Made by a program: the position numbers and the translations under genes. The notes under the pieces are model-generated. The model saw nothing but the letters and a program-made list of their open reading frames with translations. It was not told where the DNA came from and made no database searches. A DNA stretch of 64,000 nt, from assembly GCF_030817215.1 (NCBI RefSeq), contig NZ_JAUSZA010000001.1, forward strand, positions 2,578,501 to 2,642,500, written 5' to 3'. The DNA comes from Paenibacillus sp. V4I3 (GTDB lineage Bacteria > Bacillota > Bacilli > Paenibacillales > NBRC-103111). Every line of letters begins with the position of its first letter. Positions within the stretch are counted from its first letter, which is position 1. Positions 25,245-34,362 of this stretch are shown piece after piece.

Positions 25245-25289
25245 CTGCTGAAAAGTCTTAAGCGTAAACTCAATGAGCAGTTTTTTTTT
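25245..25289 (+). terminator. Putative terminator of the SWIM-VWA operon
   Basis: CTGCT at 25245-25249 pairs with AGCAG at 25276-25280 around a long loop with a further short AGT/ACT pairing, followed by nine T. The T-tract is strong and the stem is weak. Confidence 0.5.
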
Positions 25290-25306
25290 GGGAAGGGAGT
25301 GTTCTC

Positions 25307-26557
25307 TTGAGAGGTAGGATTCACGGATTGCTGTTTTTTGTTTGTTTACTGGGTCTGTGTATCGGTTTTTTGACGTCTACGGCATATGCTTGTTCCCGCG
25401 GGCCGACAACGTTGGAGGAAGATTTTCTGGAAGCGAGTGCGATCTTTACGGCAAAAGTCACGAGCGTGGATGCTGTTTATCCGTCGCAGAAAGCGGCAGT
25501 GGTGGAACCAGATAAAGTATTCAAGGGGCAGTCTCCGGCCTTTGTAGTGACCAATGATGATTCGGACCAATGCGGTGCCGGTATTGAAGTTGGAGAAACC
25601 TATCTATTTTACTCGCACGGATGGGATTTACCCTACGTTAGTGTATTTGATACGCATCTTCTTAGTACAGAAAGAGCAGAAAAGCTGACTCAGTGGCTCT
25701 CAGATAGGACTGAGAAACAACAACCTAAGCCTCCGCGCACGGAGACTATTCTTGCCCATAGACAGGGAGAGATCCGGGTATTTTTTGAACGTCATGATAG
25801 AGGGTACTCGAAAAAGTCGTTCATAACGAACAACTCCATTTATGTTCCTCTTTCCTTTTTCAACGATACTCTTTGGCATTCGGCGAACTGGAATGAGGAT
25901 AGGAATGAAATTGTTATTGATGCAACGAACCGTTTAGAATTCGAAGAGCTAGATCCCGGCGACCTCCTTGCTCCCCATAGAGGGGCGCCTAAAGAAATTA
26001 GCGCAGCGTACAATGATATTAAAATCAAAGTCAAAAGTGAAACCCTACTGGAACATCCGGAAGCGTTTGTTTCGGGCGATGAAATCTTTGTTCCTTTACG
26101 CGCGATCGCGGAAAAGTTTGGTTATGAAGTCGAATGGATAGACAGTTCTTCTTCTGTCATTCTCCACCTCCCCCTTGAACAGCAGAGCGGGCCCAAAACT
26201 TTGGGAATGAGATATACCAACAATATCGGGTTGGAAGGCAATCTTGAGATAGAGCGTTTAACAGCGAATGAGATTACGTATCGGGCTTATCACGGACATC
26301 TTCAGAAAGGTATTGAAGTTAAGCCAGAAACGGTTCCTTTTGCGGAAATGTTAAAAGAAGAGCTTGGATATCGGAAATATGGTGTACAATTTTATTTAAA
26401 AATGGATAAACAGGACATTCGGCTGTTAGTGTCTTATGAACTCCTACGCAAAATCGAAAGTGACGCTTCATTTCGTGAAAAAGTTGGGGCGAAATTAGGA
26501 GAGCCGGTGAGTGAGATACCTCGCAACAGGTTACTGACAATAAGAGACTTTGAGTGA
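25307..26557 (+). CDS. Secreted protein with NTR/TIMP-like N-terminus and copper-amine-oxidase stalk domains
   Basis: A 416-residue exported protein. A signal peptide (about 1-29) ends in S-T-A-Y-A and is followed by mature C-S-R-G-P, the start expected for the TIMP/netrin-like domains of Bacillales, with a paired Cys further on in D-Q-C-G-A. The C-terminal half has two copies of the stalk motif (copper amine oxidase N-terminal domain), including I-F-V-P-L-R-A-I-A-E-K-F-G. Extracytoplasmic role unknown. The TTG start at 25307 has GGGAAGGGA upstream. Confidence 0.72.
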   Translation: MRGRIHGLLFFVCLLGLCIGFLTSTAYACSRGPTTLEEDFLEASAIFTAKVTSVDAVYPSQKAAVVEPDKVFKGQSPAFVVTNDDSDQCGAGIEVGETYLFYSHGWDLPYVSVFDTHLLSTERAEKLTQWLSDRTEKQQPKPPRTETILAHRQGEIRVFFERHDRGYSKKSFITNNSIYVPLSFFNDTLWHSANWNEDRNEIVIDATNRLEFEELDPGDLLAPHRGAPKEISAAYNDIKIKVKSETLLEHPEAFVSGDEIFVPLRAIAEKFGYEVEWIDSSSSVILHLPLEQQSGPKTLGMRYTNNIGLEGNLEIERLTANEITYRAYHGHLQKGIEVKPETVPFAEMLKEELGYRKYGVQFYLKMDKQDIRLLVSYELLRKIESDASFREKVGAKLGEPVSEIPRNRLLTIRDFE

Positions 26558-26619
26558 AAATATCAATACTTTCTCAAATTTCTATCATTTTCTATTAATT
26601 AATTCTATCCTATTCGTAG

Positions 26620-26625
26620 TATAAT
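26620..26625 (+). promoter_or_regulatory. -10 element upstream of yhaM
   Basis: A perfect TATAAT 28 bp before the yhaM start codon in a very AT-rich region; the -35 is poor. Confidence 0.4.
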
Positions 26626-26653
26626 GTTCCTAATGACATATGGAGGAACTAAA

Positions 26654-27610
26654 ATGACGTTAATTAAGCAATTGCAAGCACCAGAAGAGTTTGTAGGCTA
26701 CTACCTCATTAAAGAATTAGAAGTTAAACAAACGAATACCACGCCTGCCAAAGATTTCATGGACATTGTGTTATGCGATGCTAGTGGGCAGATCTCTGCA
26801 AAGCTATGGGATGTTAGCGCGACTGATAAAGAAACGTTTTTCCCGATGACGTTGGTCAAAGTTCAAGGCTTAGTTCAAAACTATCGTGATAAATTACAGG
26901 TGAAAATCGGTAGATTGCGCAAGGCGCTGCCAGAGGATGGCGTACATATTACGGAGTTCATCCGTTCAGCACCGATTAGTCCAATCGATCTTATTCATAC
27001 GATAAATCAAGTTTTGGAAAGTATTACGAATCCGGCCATCAAGTCGATTGTTTCGTTCTGTGTGACCAAAGTTGAAGAGAAGCTAAACCATTACCCCGCT
27101 GCCAAAACGCATCATCATGCCTACTTCGCCGGCCTTGCTTATCATATTGTACGGATGCTGGAGATTGGTGAATTTATTTGTAAACAGCGGCCGTTTCTCA
27201 ATCCAGATTTAATTAAAGCGGGCATCATTTTGCACGATATTGCCAAACCGGAAGAAATGATCGCGCAGTTAGGTATCGTTTCTGATTACAGTGTGCAAGG
27301 AAAGCTGCTCGGACACATCTCGATGGCGTCGAACTGGATTACGGAAGCTGCCTTGCATCATGGGATTGATCTCCAGTCGGATGTTGTCATTGGTCTGCAG
27401 CATATTGTGCTGTCCCACCACAACTTGCCAGAATGGGGGAGTCCGGTACTGCCCCAAATTCCTGAAGCTGTTGCTTTACATTACATTGATTCGATGGATG
27501 CGAAGCTGCAGATGGTTGAGGATACTCTGATGACAACGCCAGAGACAGAAGCATGGACGCCGATGATCCGCGGACTAGAAAATAAGGCGATGTATCGTTT
27601 GAACTTATAA
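26654..27610 (+). CDS. yhaM: 3'-5' exoribonuclease YhaM
   Basis: A 318-residue protein with the YhaM layout: an N-terminal OB-fold nucleic-acid-binding domain (about 10-95, with KLWDVSATDKETFFPMTLVKV) and a C-terminal HD phosphohydrolase domain. The H-H-H of KTHHHAYF and the H-D of I-L-H-D-I-A-K-P supply metal ligands. B. subtilis YhaM degrades RNA and DNA from the 3' end with Mn2+ or Co2+. ATG 26654 has TGGAGGA at 26641-26647; the earlier in-frame start at 26624 has no good site. It is monocistronic, with a clear terminator after it. Confidence 0.9.
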   Translation: MTLIKQLQAPEEFVGYYLIKELEVKQTNTTPAKDFMDIVLCDASGQISAKLWDVSATDKETFFPMTLVKVQGLVQNYRDKLQVKIGRLRKALPEDGVHITEFIRSAPISPIDLIHTINQVLESITNPAIKSIVSFCVTKVEEKLNHYPAAKTHHHAYFAGLAYHIVRMLEIGEFICKQRPFLNPDLIKAGIILHDIAKPEEMIAQLGIVSDYSVQGKLLGHISMASNWITEAALHHGIDLQSDVVIGLQHIVLSHHNLPEWGSPVLPQIPEAVALHYIDSMDAKLQMVEDTLMTTPETEAWTPMIRGLENKAMYRLNL

Positions 27611-27627
27611 TCTATATCAAAATAACG

Positions 27628-27664
27628 AAAACTGCGTGAGCACAGATGCTCACGCAGTTTTTTT
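27628..27664. terminator. Strong terminator shared by yhaM and the convergent Lrp gene
   Basis: A 15-pair perfect stem (27628-27642 with 27647-27661), loop CAGA, flanked by A on the left and seven T on the right, so it can act in both directions. Confidence 0.92.
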
Positions 27665-27672
27665 GTCATTTC

Positions 27673-28134
27673 TCACAGTTCCAATCCAGTTCCTTGTTTA
27701 AACCGTTTAATGACGACCTGCGTATTAACGCGTACGACGCCTTTCAATTTGTAGATATTTTGGTAGAGGAAGTCTTCGAGCGCAGCATCGTCTTTGAGCA
27801 AGGCATGCATGTGCAGGGAGCTGCTCCCCGTCATTTGATAAATACTAATAACGTTGGAGTCAGCAGAGAGTAGGTTGCCTACTTCCTCAGCAAACCGCGG
27901 CTCCACTTCGACTTCGAAAAAAGCGCTGATAACTTTACCTAATTTCGTCGCGTTCAACCGAATTGTAAAGTTTTCGATGACTTCCTTTTCGATGAGGTTT
28001 TCGACTCGTTTTTGAATCGCAACACGTGAGAGATTGAGTATTTCCCCGATTTTTGCATAGGATATCCGGCCATTCTCATGTAGTAACTTGATGATTTCTT
28101 GATCTACTTGATCGAGGTGAGGAAGCTCCAACAT
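27673..28134 (-). CDS. Lrp/AsnC family transcriptional regulator
   Basis: A 153-residue Lrp-type regulator: an N-terminal winged helix-turn-helix (about 8-60, L-D-Q-V-D-Q-E-I-I-K-L-L-H-E-N-G-R) and a C-terminal RAM domain (about 70-150) containing M-T-G-S-S-S-L. Such proteins bind amino acids or related small molecules. The gene is divergent from the amidohydrolase cluster across a 269-bp region with a consensus promoter and palindromes, so it is a strong candidate for that cluster's regulator and for autoregulation. An AAAGGAGT site precedes the ATG. Confidence 0.88.
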   Translation of the reverse strand: MLELPHLDQVDQEIIKLLHENGRISYAKIGEILNLSRVAIQKRVENLIEKEVIENFTIRLNATKLGKVISAFFEVEVEPRFAEEVGNLLSADSNVISIYQMTGSSSLHMHALLKDDAALEDFLYQNIYKLKGVVRVNTQVVIKRFKQGTGLEL

Positions 28135-28297
28135 AGGTAAGACTCCTTTGTCGTAAAATATATACAGTTGTTAATATTATCATAGTATTCTCATGAAAAG
28201 AACAAATTTTACGTTCGAAATCGAACTATGTTAATCAAAACAATTAAAATTATGATAAAAACGTAACTATATCTAGTGTTTCCGTTTACAAATGGAG

Positions 28298-28326
28298 TTG
28301 ACGATAAAAAGGTTCATTCATATAAT
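28298..28326 (+). promoter_or_regulatory. Near-consensus sigma-A promoter for the N-heterocycle cluster
   Basis: TTGACG (28298-28303) and a perfect TATAAT (28321-28326) are spaced by 17 bp, predicting a start near 28333. Confidence 0.8.
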
Positions 28327-28327
28327 A

Positions 28328-28341
28328 ATGTTAATTAACAT
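28328..28341. promoter_or_regulatory. 14-bp palindromic operator overlapping the transcription start
   Basis: ATGTTAATTAACAT is a perfect palindrome covering the predicted start point. A related inverted pair, ATGTTA at 28369-28374 and TAACAT at 28382-28387, lies just before the ribosome site, and another ATGTTAAT is near 28228. The repeated motif suggests binding of a dimeric regulator, perhaps the divergent Lrp-type protein. Confidence 0.55.
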
Positions 28342-28403
28342 AACACATAAATAAATATAAACAAATTTATGTTAGATTATATAACATTTGAGGGGGTGGT
28401 AAA

Positions 28404-29789
28404 ATGTCAAACAAATTAATTTACAACGGTACGGTGTTGACCATGAATGCCACCAATCAGATTTTCAAACCAGGCTATGTGTATATGGAGCACGATGTGA
28501 TCCGTGAAGTGGGGGAATGGAAATCAGACGGGAGCTTGGACCATTTAATCTTACAATCATCCTATACGTACAATGCTTCGGGTAAAGTCGTCATTCCCGG
28601 GATTATTAATGGCCACACCCATTTGTTTCAAACATTCATGAGAGGGGTATCGGATCACTCGCCGCTCACACAGTGGCTGAAGGAAATTATTTGGCCGATG
28701 AGTCTCACGATGGAGCCTGAAGATTTTTATTTAGCTGCTTTAATTGGGTGTATCGAAAATTTAAAATCGGGCGCGACATATATGATGGATCACCATTATA
28801 TCCACACGTTTCCAGAGAATGATGCAAGTGTACTGCAAGCGATGGTGGATTCAGGGATTCGCGGACATTTGGCGAGAGGCGGCTCGGATTTGGCAGGAGA
28901 AGTCCGATTAAGGGAGACCGAGGAACAGATCTTTGACAGTACAGATCGATTGCTCGATGAATGGGATGGCGCTGCTTCCGGCCGGATTCGAATTGCACTG
29001 GGGCCGCTTAATTTATATGGATGCTCCCGAGGGTATTTAGAACGGGCCGCTGTCTTTAGCCGGGATCGCAAGCTGATTTCTCACGTACATGTCGCTGAAA
29101 CGAGCGAACAGATCGACACGACGATGGCCCGCTATGGCCTGCGCAATTTGGAATTGCTGAATGAAGTTGGACTGCTGGGTGAGCAAACTCAGGTTGTTCA
29201 TGGAGTGTGGCTTGATGATGGAGAACTAGAAATGATTCGTACAAAGCAAGCTTCCGTCATTCATTGTCCTGTATCCAATATGTACTTAGCTTCTGGTGTT
29301 GCCAGAGTACCTGAAATGCTGCGTATGGGCATTAATGTCGCCCTAGGTACGGATGGTCCTGGCAGCAATAATTGCCAAGATAACTTAGAAGTGCTGAAGT
29401 TCACGGCATGCTTGCATAAGGTGAATGAGCTGGATGCTACCTTATTACCGCCGATGGATGTGCTGCGTATGGCTACAGTGAATGGTGCAAAGGCCGTTGG
29501 AAGGAGTGCTGATTTGGGCAGTCTTGAGCCAGGAAAGAAGGCAGATCTAGTGACCGTAGATATGATGAAAGCCCATATTAGTCCCGTGCATCGTGCTTCT
29601 TCAGCGCTGGTTTATAACGCGAACGGCAATGATGTCGATCTCGTTATTGTTGGCGGTCAGGTTGTTGTTGAGAAGGGGATAAGCACGTGGATCGATGAGC
29701 AAGTAATTCTACAAAGAGCCCAAGTAAGGGTTGATGCTCTGCGCAATAAGCTGGCTGGGCAATATCCTGTTTTTGCAAATATAGAGTAG
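28404..29789 (+). CDS. Amidohydrolase (TrzA/guanine or SAH deaminase-like)
   Basis: A 461-residue metal-dependent hydrolase of the ATZ/TRZ and S-adenosylhomocysteine-deaminase-like branch. The metal ligands are visible: H71-x-H73 in N-G-H-T-H-L-F-Q, H in S-H-V-H-V-A-E, H in V-I-H-C-P and D in L-G-T-D-G-P-G. The family removes amino or halogen groups from purines, pyrimidines and triazines; the substrate here is unknown. First gene of the cluster, with a G-rich AGGGGGTGG ribosome site before ATG 28404. Confidence 0.85.
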   Translation: MSNKLIYNGTVLTMNATNQIFKPGYVYMEHDVIREVGEWKSDGSLDHLILQSSYTYNASGKVVIPGIINGHTHLFQTFMRGVSDHSPLTQWLKEIIWPMSLTMEPEDFYLAALIGCIENLKSGATYMMDHHYIHTFPENDASVLQAMVDSGIRGHLARGGSDLAGEVRLRETEEQIFDSTDRLLDEWDGAASGRIRIALGPLNLYGCSRGYLERAAVFSRDRKLISHVHVAETSEQIDTTMARYGLRNLELLNEVGLLGEQTQVVHGVWLDDGELEMIRTKQASVIHCPVSNMYLASGVARVPEMLRMGINVALGTDGPGSNNCQDNLEVLKFTACLHKVNELDATLLPPMDVLRMATVNGAKAVGRSADLGSLEPGKKADLVTVDMMKAHISPVHRASSALVYNANGNDVDLVIVGGQVVVEKGISTWIDEQVILQRAQVRVDALRNKLAGQYPVFANIE

Positions 29790-29802
29790 GAGGATGATTT
29801 CA

Positions 29803-30798
29803 ATGGCTTTACAACGTCTACATGATCCTGTACTTGAAAACGATTGGCATGCTGTGTACCTCGCGTCTGAGCTGAAAGACCAACCTGTGGGTGTCATCAT
29901 TTTGGGTGAAAGAGTAGCGATTTACCGCTCTAGCCAAGGGGTTCATGCCCTGCAAGATCTATGCGTTCACCGTGGAGCCATGCTTTCCAAAGGGTGGGTA
30001 CAAGATGATGTCCTTGTCTGTCCATACCATGGCTGGCAGTATGATTCATCTGGACAATGTGTCTGTATTCCAGCACAGCCTAAGGGGGAGAAGATTCCTC
30101 TCAGAGCTAAAGCGCAAACCTATGCCTGTGAAGAGAAATACGGTTTTATCTGGGTATGTATAGGTGAACCCGTGGCGCCTTTGCCTCATTTCGAAGAGTT
30201 TGCTAATCCAGAATTTCGTCCATTACCATGTGGCCCATACAAAGTTACAGCAGCTGGAACGAGAGTGATTGAGAATTTTACAGATTTTGCGCATTTGATG
30301 TTCGTCCATCAGAATCTGCTCGGACACCCCGACTATGCGGAGCTGCCCGACTTTCAGGTTATCAAGGAGAAGGAACGCATTTATATCGATAATATCCCGA
30401 TCTTTCAACCGGTTGCCCATTCCGGCTCGGATAAGAGTGAAGGTACGACTTATGTCTATATGAAAGAAGTTTATCGGCCTTTATCCGCTCGATTGTCCAA
30501 AGCAGATCCGAGCAATGGCCAAACCTTGTGGATTATGTTGACGGTATTGCCTGTTGCTGCAGAAGAATGCGTTGTATTTATGATGGTATCGCGGAATTAT
30601 GCCTATGACGTAGATGATGCGAATTTTATTCGCTTCCAGGATATCGTGTTTGAACAAGATGCGAGGGTAATAGAGACTCAGAAGCCGGAGCTGTTGCCAC
30701 TGGATCTGCAGGTCGAACTCAACCATAAGGTGGATCGTTTCTCCATTGCGTATCGTCGTTGGTTGAAAGAATTAGGCGTGGTGGTTGGTACAATATAA
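29803..30798 (+). CDS. Rieske non-haem iron oxygenase
   Basis: A 331-residue ring-hydroxylating or demethylating oxygenase subunit. The Rieske [2Fe-2S] ligands are C54-x-H56 and C73-x-x-H76. The mononuclear iron site is indicated by E-N-F-T-D-F-A-H-L-M-F-V-H near residues 150-166. It resembles the vanillate-demethylase-type oxygenases. No dedicated ferredoxin reductase gene is present in the cluster; the WrbA-like flavoprotein or a distant reductase could supply electrons. ATG 29803 fits the TAGGAGGA site at 29787-29794 better than the ATG at 29794. Confidence 0.87.
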   Translation: MALQRLHDPVLENDWHAVYLASELKDQPVGVIILGERVAIYRSSQGVHALQDLCVHRGAMLSKGWVQDDVLVCPYHGWQYDSSGQCVCIPAQPKGEKIPLRAKAQTYACEEKYGFIWVCIGEPVAPLPHFEEFANPEFRPLPCGPYKVTAAGTRVIENFTDFAHLMFVHQNLLGHPDYAELPDFQVIKEKERIYIDNIPIFQPVAHSGSDKSEGTTYVYMKEVYRPLSARLSKADPSNGQTLWIMLTVLPVAAEECVVFMMVSRNYAYDVDDANFIRFQDIVFEQDARVIETQKPELLPLDLQVELNHKVDRFSIAYRRWLKELGVVVGTI

Positions 30799-30910
30799 GA
30801 GAACGTTCGTCTTCCATGCAATATTAGTGTGTTTTTCTAAAATAATTCTTGGAAAAGTAATAAAAAGACGTACTTTTATTGTGTGAAAATACAAAACGTT
30901 AGTCTATTCG

Positions 30911-30940
30911 TTGACTTGAACAGGCCATCAACTCTATATT
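30911..30940 (+). promoter_or_regulatory. Putative internal promoter before the substrate-binding protein
   Basis: TTGACT (30911-30916), 18-bp spacer, TATATT (30935-30940), in a 195-bp gap following the Rieske gene. Confidence 0.6.
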
Positions 30941-30993
30941 TGACTAAAGATTGACTTTTGTAGAGAAAACCAAATATGGAGGGGAAGTTTAAT

Positions 30994-32094
30994 ATGAAAC
31001 CATTTAATCTTACTAATCCGCTTGCAGCGAAACGCCCAGTTGTTTTGTCCATTAGCTTAGTTATGATCTCAAGTATGCTCGCCGCATGCGGTAACGCGGG
31101 CTCCTCGGTTTCAACGTCAGCGCCATCTTCAGCACCATCGGCTGCAACGACGGCTTCCACTGCTCCAGCAGCTTCACCGGCTTCGACTACAGCTACCAAA
31201 GCAGTCTTACCTGCAACTGTTGTTTTAAACTGGTTCGCCGAACCCGAACATGGTGGGAACTTTGCGGCCTTGGCCAAAGGATTCTATAAAGATGCAGGAT
31301 TTGATATGACGCTCATGCCGGGTGGTCCACAGGTTTCTTCTACACAAATCGTCGCTTCAGGCAAAGCGCAATTCGGTATGGCGAATGGTGATGATATCCT
31401 GGTAGCCAGACAAGAGGGTATTCCGATTGTAGCCATTGCAACCTCCATGCAAAAGAGTCCGCAAGCTGTGTTTTATCATAAAGAAGATACTGCGATTAAA
31501 GATTTTGGTGATTTAAACGGACATAAGGTATATGTGGCTTCAACGGCCAGCTTCTGGCAATTTATTAAGAAGAAATACAAATTAGACAGTGCCCAAGAAA
31601 TGAAATACACAGGTCAATTAGTTAACTTTGTCAGCGATCCAAAAGCTCTTACGCAAGGGTATGTAACTTCTGAACCGTTCACGCTCACTCAGCAAAAGGT
31701 AGAGCATGGCACGCTCTTGGTTGCCGATTCCGGTTATAACATTTACGCTGGCGTATACTTCACTACGGAGAAAATGATTGCTGAACATCCAGACCAAGTG
31801 AAGGCTTTCGTCGAAGCCACGGTTAAAGGCTGGGATTATTACAAGGATCATTCCGAGGAGATCAATCCTTCCATTCAAGTGAAGAATCCAGATATGGGCT
31901 TAGATATGATGAAATTTAGCGCTGCTAAAGAGATGGACTTTGTATTCGGCGGAGATGCAGCAACCAAAGGTACGGGCATTATGACGAAAGAACGTTGGTC
32001 AGAAGTTCAAAAGCAGCTTGTAGATGTAGGTGTTCTCAAAACAGCAGAGAACATCGACAAAGTGTTCACAACGCAATTTTTACCTAAGAAGTAA
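30994..32094 (+). CDS. ABC transporter substrate-binding lipoprotein, NMT1/THI5-SsuA type
   Basis: A 366-residue exported lipoprotein: hydrophobic signal with lipobox M-L-A-A-C (Cys 32), then a Ser/Thr/Ala/Pro-rich linker (about 35-75) and an NMT1-like binding domain starting V-V-L-N-W-F-A-E-P-E-H-G-G. This family binds pyrimidine thiamin precursors, sulfonates, riboflavin or similar small compounds. The cognate ATPase (35217) and permease (37397) are in the same cluster but separated by enzyme genes. GGAGGGG (30978-30984) precedes ATG 30994. Confidence 0.88.
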   Translation: MKPFNLTNPLAAKRPVVLSISLVMISSMLAACGNAGSSVSTSAPSSAPSAATTASTAPAASPASTTATKAVLPATVVLNWFAEPEHGGNFAALAKGFYKDAGFDMTLMPGGPQVSSTQIVASGKAQFGMANGDDILVARQEGIPIVAIATSMQKSPQAVFYHKEDTAIKDFGDLNGHKVYVASTASFWQFIKKKYKLDSAQEMKYTGQLVNFVSDPKALTQGYVTSEPFTLTQQKVEHGTLLVADSGYNIYAGVYFTTEKMIAEHPDQVKAFVEATVKGWDYYKDHSEEINPSIQVKNPDMGLDMMKFSAAKEMDFVFGGDAATKGTGIMTKERWSEVQKQLVDVGVLKTAENIDKVFTTQFLPKK

Positions 32095-32129
32095 GAGATA
32101 AAATAAGAAATAAACAGGGGGTGGCGGCA

Positions 32130-33509
32130 TTGGCTTCTATTATGAATATGGATTTAGTGAACGTTCGATTGCCAATGGAGGATGAGGGGCATTTGTTTCG
32201 TCTCTCGATTCGTGATGGCGTTTGGACTCAGATTCAGAAGCAAGAAGCTAATGCTGCCCATTCTGGTGCAATGTCATTAGAACAATGGAAACCTCAGATT
32301 GCTACAGGCGAATCGGGCGTCTCGTTCATTGACCTTGAAGGAAAAATAATACTGCCAGGCTTCGTAGATGCCCATATGCATTTAGACAAATCATTCTCGC
32401 TAACTTCGGTTGAGAACCGGAGCGGGACATTAGAAGAGGCCGTACGCAATTATTCAAGTGCATCACCGTCTTTTACCAAAAATGAGATTAAATCAAGAAT
32501 AATGCGTTCGGCTTTGCAAGCTTTGTCATTTGGTACTACGCATATTCGTACACATCTTGATTTTAATTTGAGAGCCTCACGTGAGGTAGCGTTACGTACA
32601 ATTGAGGCTGCTTTGGAAGCCAAAGAAGCATTAGCGCCTTATATCAGCTTGCAGCTGTTTCCGATGTGTCCCTACAATTTCATGTCGCTAGATGTTGATG
32701 CCGTAGAGGAAGCGCTAAAGATGGGCGTCGATGGGATTGGTGGAGCGCCGCACTTGTCATTAACTCCTAAGGAAGATATCGATTATATATTCAAATTAGC
32801 AGAGAAATATGATGTGCCGATTGATCTGCATTGTGATGAAACAGACAACCCAGCTATGCGCACAATCGAACATATCGCTTTGCGAACGAAATCAGAGGGC
32901 TATTCAGGAAGAGTTACCGTCGATCATTTATGTGCGCTAGCTTCGATGACGGATCAGGATGCTCACGGCATCATTGAACGCATGGCTGACGCGAGGCTCA
33001 AAGCAGTCTCATTACCTGCTGTCAATTTGTATTTGCAAGGAAGGCATGACGGATTCCCCGTTAGACGTGGAGTAACTCGTTTGAAGGAAATCTGGGAAGC
33101 AGGTATTCCTATTGCCGTGGCTTCTGATAATATTCACGATCCCTTTCACCCTTTTGGCAGAGGCGATTTATTGCAGATTGCTCTTATTGGCTCCTATGCC
33201 GCTCATATGGGGCGACCGGATGATCTTCGCACACTGCTGCGCATGATCACAGATGTGCCCGCCAAGGTGCTCGGTCTAACTTCCTATGAGGTAATGGCTG
33301 GTAATCATGCGAATTTTGTTATCATAGACGGAAGTACCCCGGAAGAGCTCTTTACCATGCTGCCTGAACGCCGCTTTGTATATAGTCAAGGAAGCTTTGT
33401 ACGAATGGCTGCAAATAAAGCCGAGTGGCAGGATAAGACCTTAGCTCATTATTGGCAAGAAGCAGTTGAGAATGTATCCTTCCATAAACATGAATTCGCG
33501 AAAGGGTGA
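32130..33509 (+). CDS. Amidohydrolase, cytosine-deaminase-like branch (paralogue 1)
   Basis: About 460 residues. Family motifs are P-G-F-V-D-A-H-M-H-L-D-K (metal His pair), I-R-T-H-L-D, D-L-H-C-D-E-T-D, a V-D-H-L-C-A-L His and the catalytic Asp in A-S-D-N-I-H-D-P-F. They follow the same order as in E. coli CodA, but the N-terminal region is longer and sequence is divergent. Function is probably deamination or ring opening of an N-heterocycle. The start is likely TTG 32130, eight bases after AGGGGG; GTG 32121 overlaps that site. Confidence 0.8.
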   Translation: MASIMNMDLVNVRLPMEDEGHLFRLSIRDGVWTQIQKQEANAAHSGAMSLEQWKPQIATGESGVSFIDLEGKIILPGFVDAHMHLDKSFSLTSVENRSGTLEEAVRNYSSASPSFTKNEIKSRIMRSALQALSFGTTHIRTHLDFNLRASREVALRTIEAALEAKEALAPYISLQLFPMCPYNFMSLDVDAVEEALKMGVDGIGGAPHLSLTPKEDIDYIFKLAEKYDVPIDLHCDETDNPAMRTIEHIALRTKSEGYSGRVTVDHLCALASMTDQDAHGIIERMADARLKAVSLPAVNLYLQGRHDGFPVRRGVTRLKEIWEAGIPIAVASDNIHDPFHPFGRGDLLQIALIGSYAAHMGRPDDLRTLLRMITDVPAKVLGLTSYEVMAGNHANFVIIDGSTPEELFTMLPERRFVYSQGSFVRMAANKAEWQDKTLAHYWQEAVENVSFHKHEFAKG

Positions 33510-33517
33510 GCGTCTTA

Positions 33518-34234
33518 ATGGCTAACCTGTTGGTCATCTATTACAGCGCATTCGGTCACGTATTCCAAATGGCGCAGGCTGTCGCAGATGGAGCTAGCCA
33601 ATCCGGAGCGCATCAGGTCAGGATCGTTCGTATTCCGGAAATGATTGCTGCTCAAAATCGTGTTATTCAGCAAGATAATGAAAGATCCAGAGCGGGAAAT
33701 GAGCAGTTGGCAAGCCCAGCGACGCTTTCTAAGCAATTCCGTTTAACAGATCGTTACAGTAAATATGAAGCTACGAAAGCCTTGCAGCAGGATATTCCTA
33801 TCGCGACGAACGATGATTTGCGTTGGGCGAATGGAATTCTATGGGGATTTCCGACGTATTATGGCACAATGCCTGCCCAAGTTAAGCTATTTCTTGAAAT
33901 GGCTGGGGAGCTTTGTATAGAAGGTGCTTTGGAAGGAAAACCTACGGGCATTTTTAACAGTACAGCCTCCATTCATACGGGACATGAAGCCGCTATTTTA
34001 ACCGCTATGGTTCCCTTATTTCATTTTGGCATGATATTCGTGGGACTGCCTTATTCGGAGAATCCCGAATATTTAACGGCTGATGCGATTGGCTGCTCAC
34101 CTTATGGGGCATCGACATTGGCTGGGCCTGACAGTTCGCTATCTCCGGATCCAAGAGAGCTTCTGATGGCAGCTCGATTAGGAGAGCGGGTTGCTGATGT
34201 AGCCGCTGCTTTACAGCTATTCCAATCAAGATAA
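33518..34234 (+). CDS. WrbA-like flavodoxin-fold NAD(P)H:quinone oxidoreductase
   Basis: A 238-residue flavodoxin-like protein. The FMN phosphate loop is Y-Y-S-A-F-G-H-V, and the family W-G-F-P-T-Y-Y-G-T-M-P-A-Q-V-K and F-N-S-T-A-S-I-H-T-G-H-E motifs are present. WrbA enzymes reduce quinones using FMN; here it may also deliver electrons to the Rieske oxygenase (inference). ATG 33518 is used; a GTG at 33506 would give a GTGA overlap with the preceding gene. Confidence 0.83.
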   Translation: MANLLVIYYSAFGHVFQMAQAVADGASQSGAHQVRIVRIPEMIAAQNRVIQQDNERSRAGNEQLASPATLSKQFRLTDRYSKYEATKALQQDIPIATNDDLRWANGILWGFPTYYGTMPAQVKLFLEMAGELCIEGALEGKPTGIFNSTASIHTGHEAAILTAMVPLFHFGMIFVGLPYSENPEYLTADAIGCSPYGASTLAGPDSSLSPDPRELLMAARLGERVADVAAALQLFQSR

Positions 34235-34276
34235 GCATAATTTTCTTAATTTTGAACGACGCTAATTTGAAAGCTT

Positions 34277-34312
34277 AAGATCCGCTCTTCACTTTGAGTT
34301 TGGGTCTTTTTT
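34277..34312 (+). terminator. Rho-independent terminator inside the catabolic cluster
   Basis: AAGATCC...GAG/CTC...GGGTCTT stem with one G-T pairing and a six-T tail. The next promoter's -35 region begins inside the tail. Confidence 0.65.
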
Positions 34313-34337
34313 CATAAGAGCTTATGCGTACTATAAT
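34309..34337 (+). promoter_or_regulatory. Promoter of the creatininase-family gene
   Basis: Perfect TATAAT at 34332-34337 with a TTTTCA -35-like hexamer 17 bp upstream. It supports a translation start downstream of 34344 rather than the ATGs at 34324 or 34336. Confidence 0.55.
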
Positions 34338-34362
34338 GTCCACTCACTTGGAGGTGCTCAAC

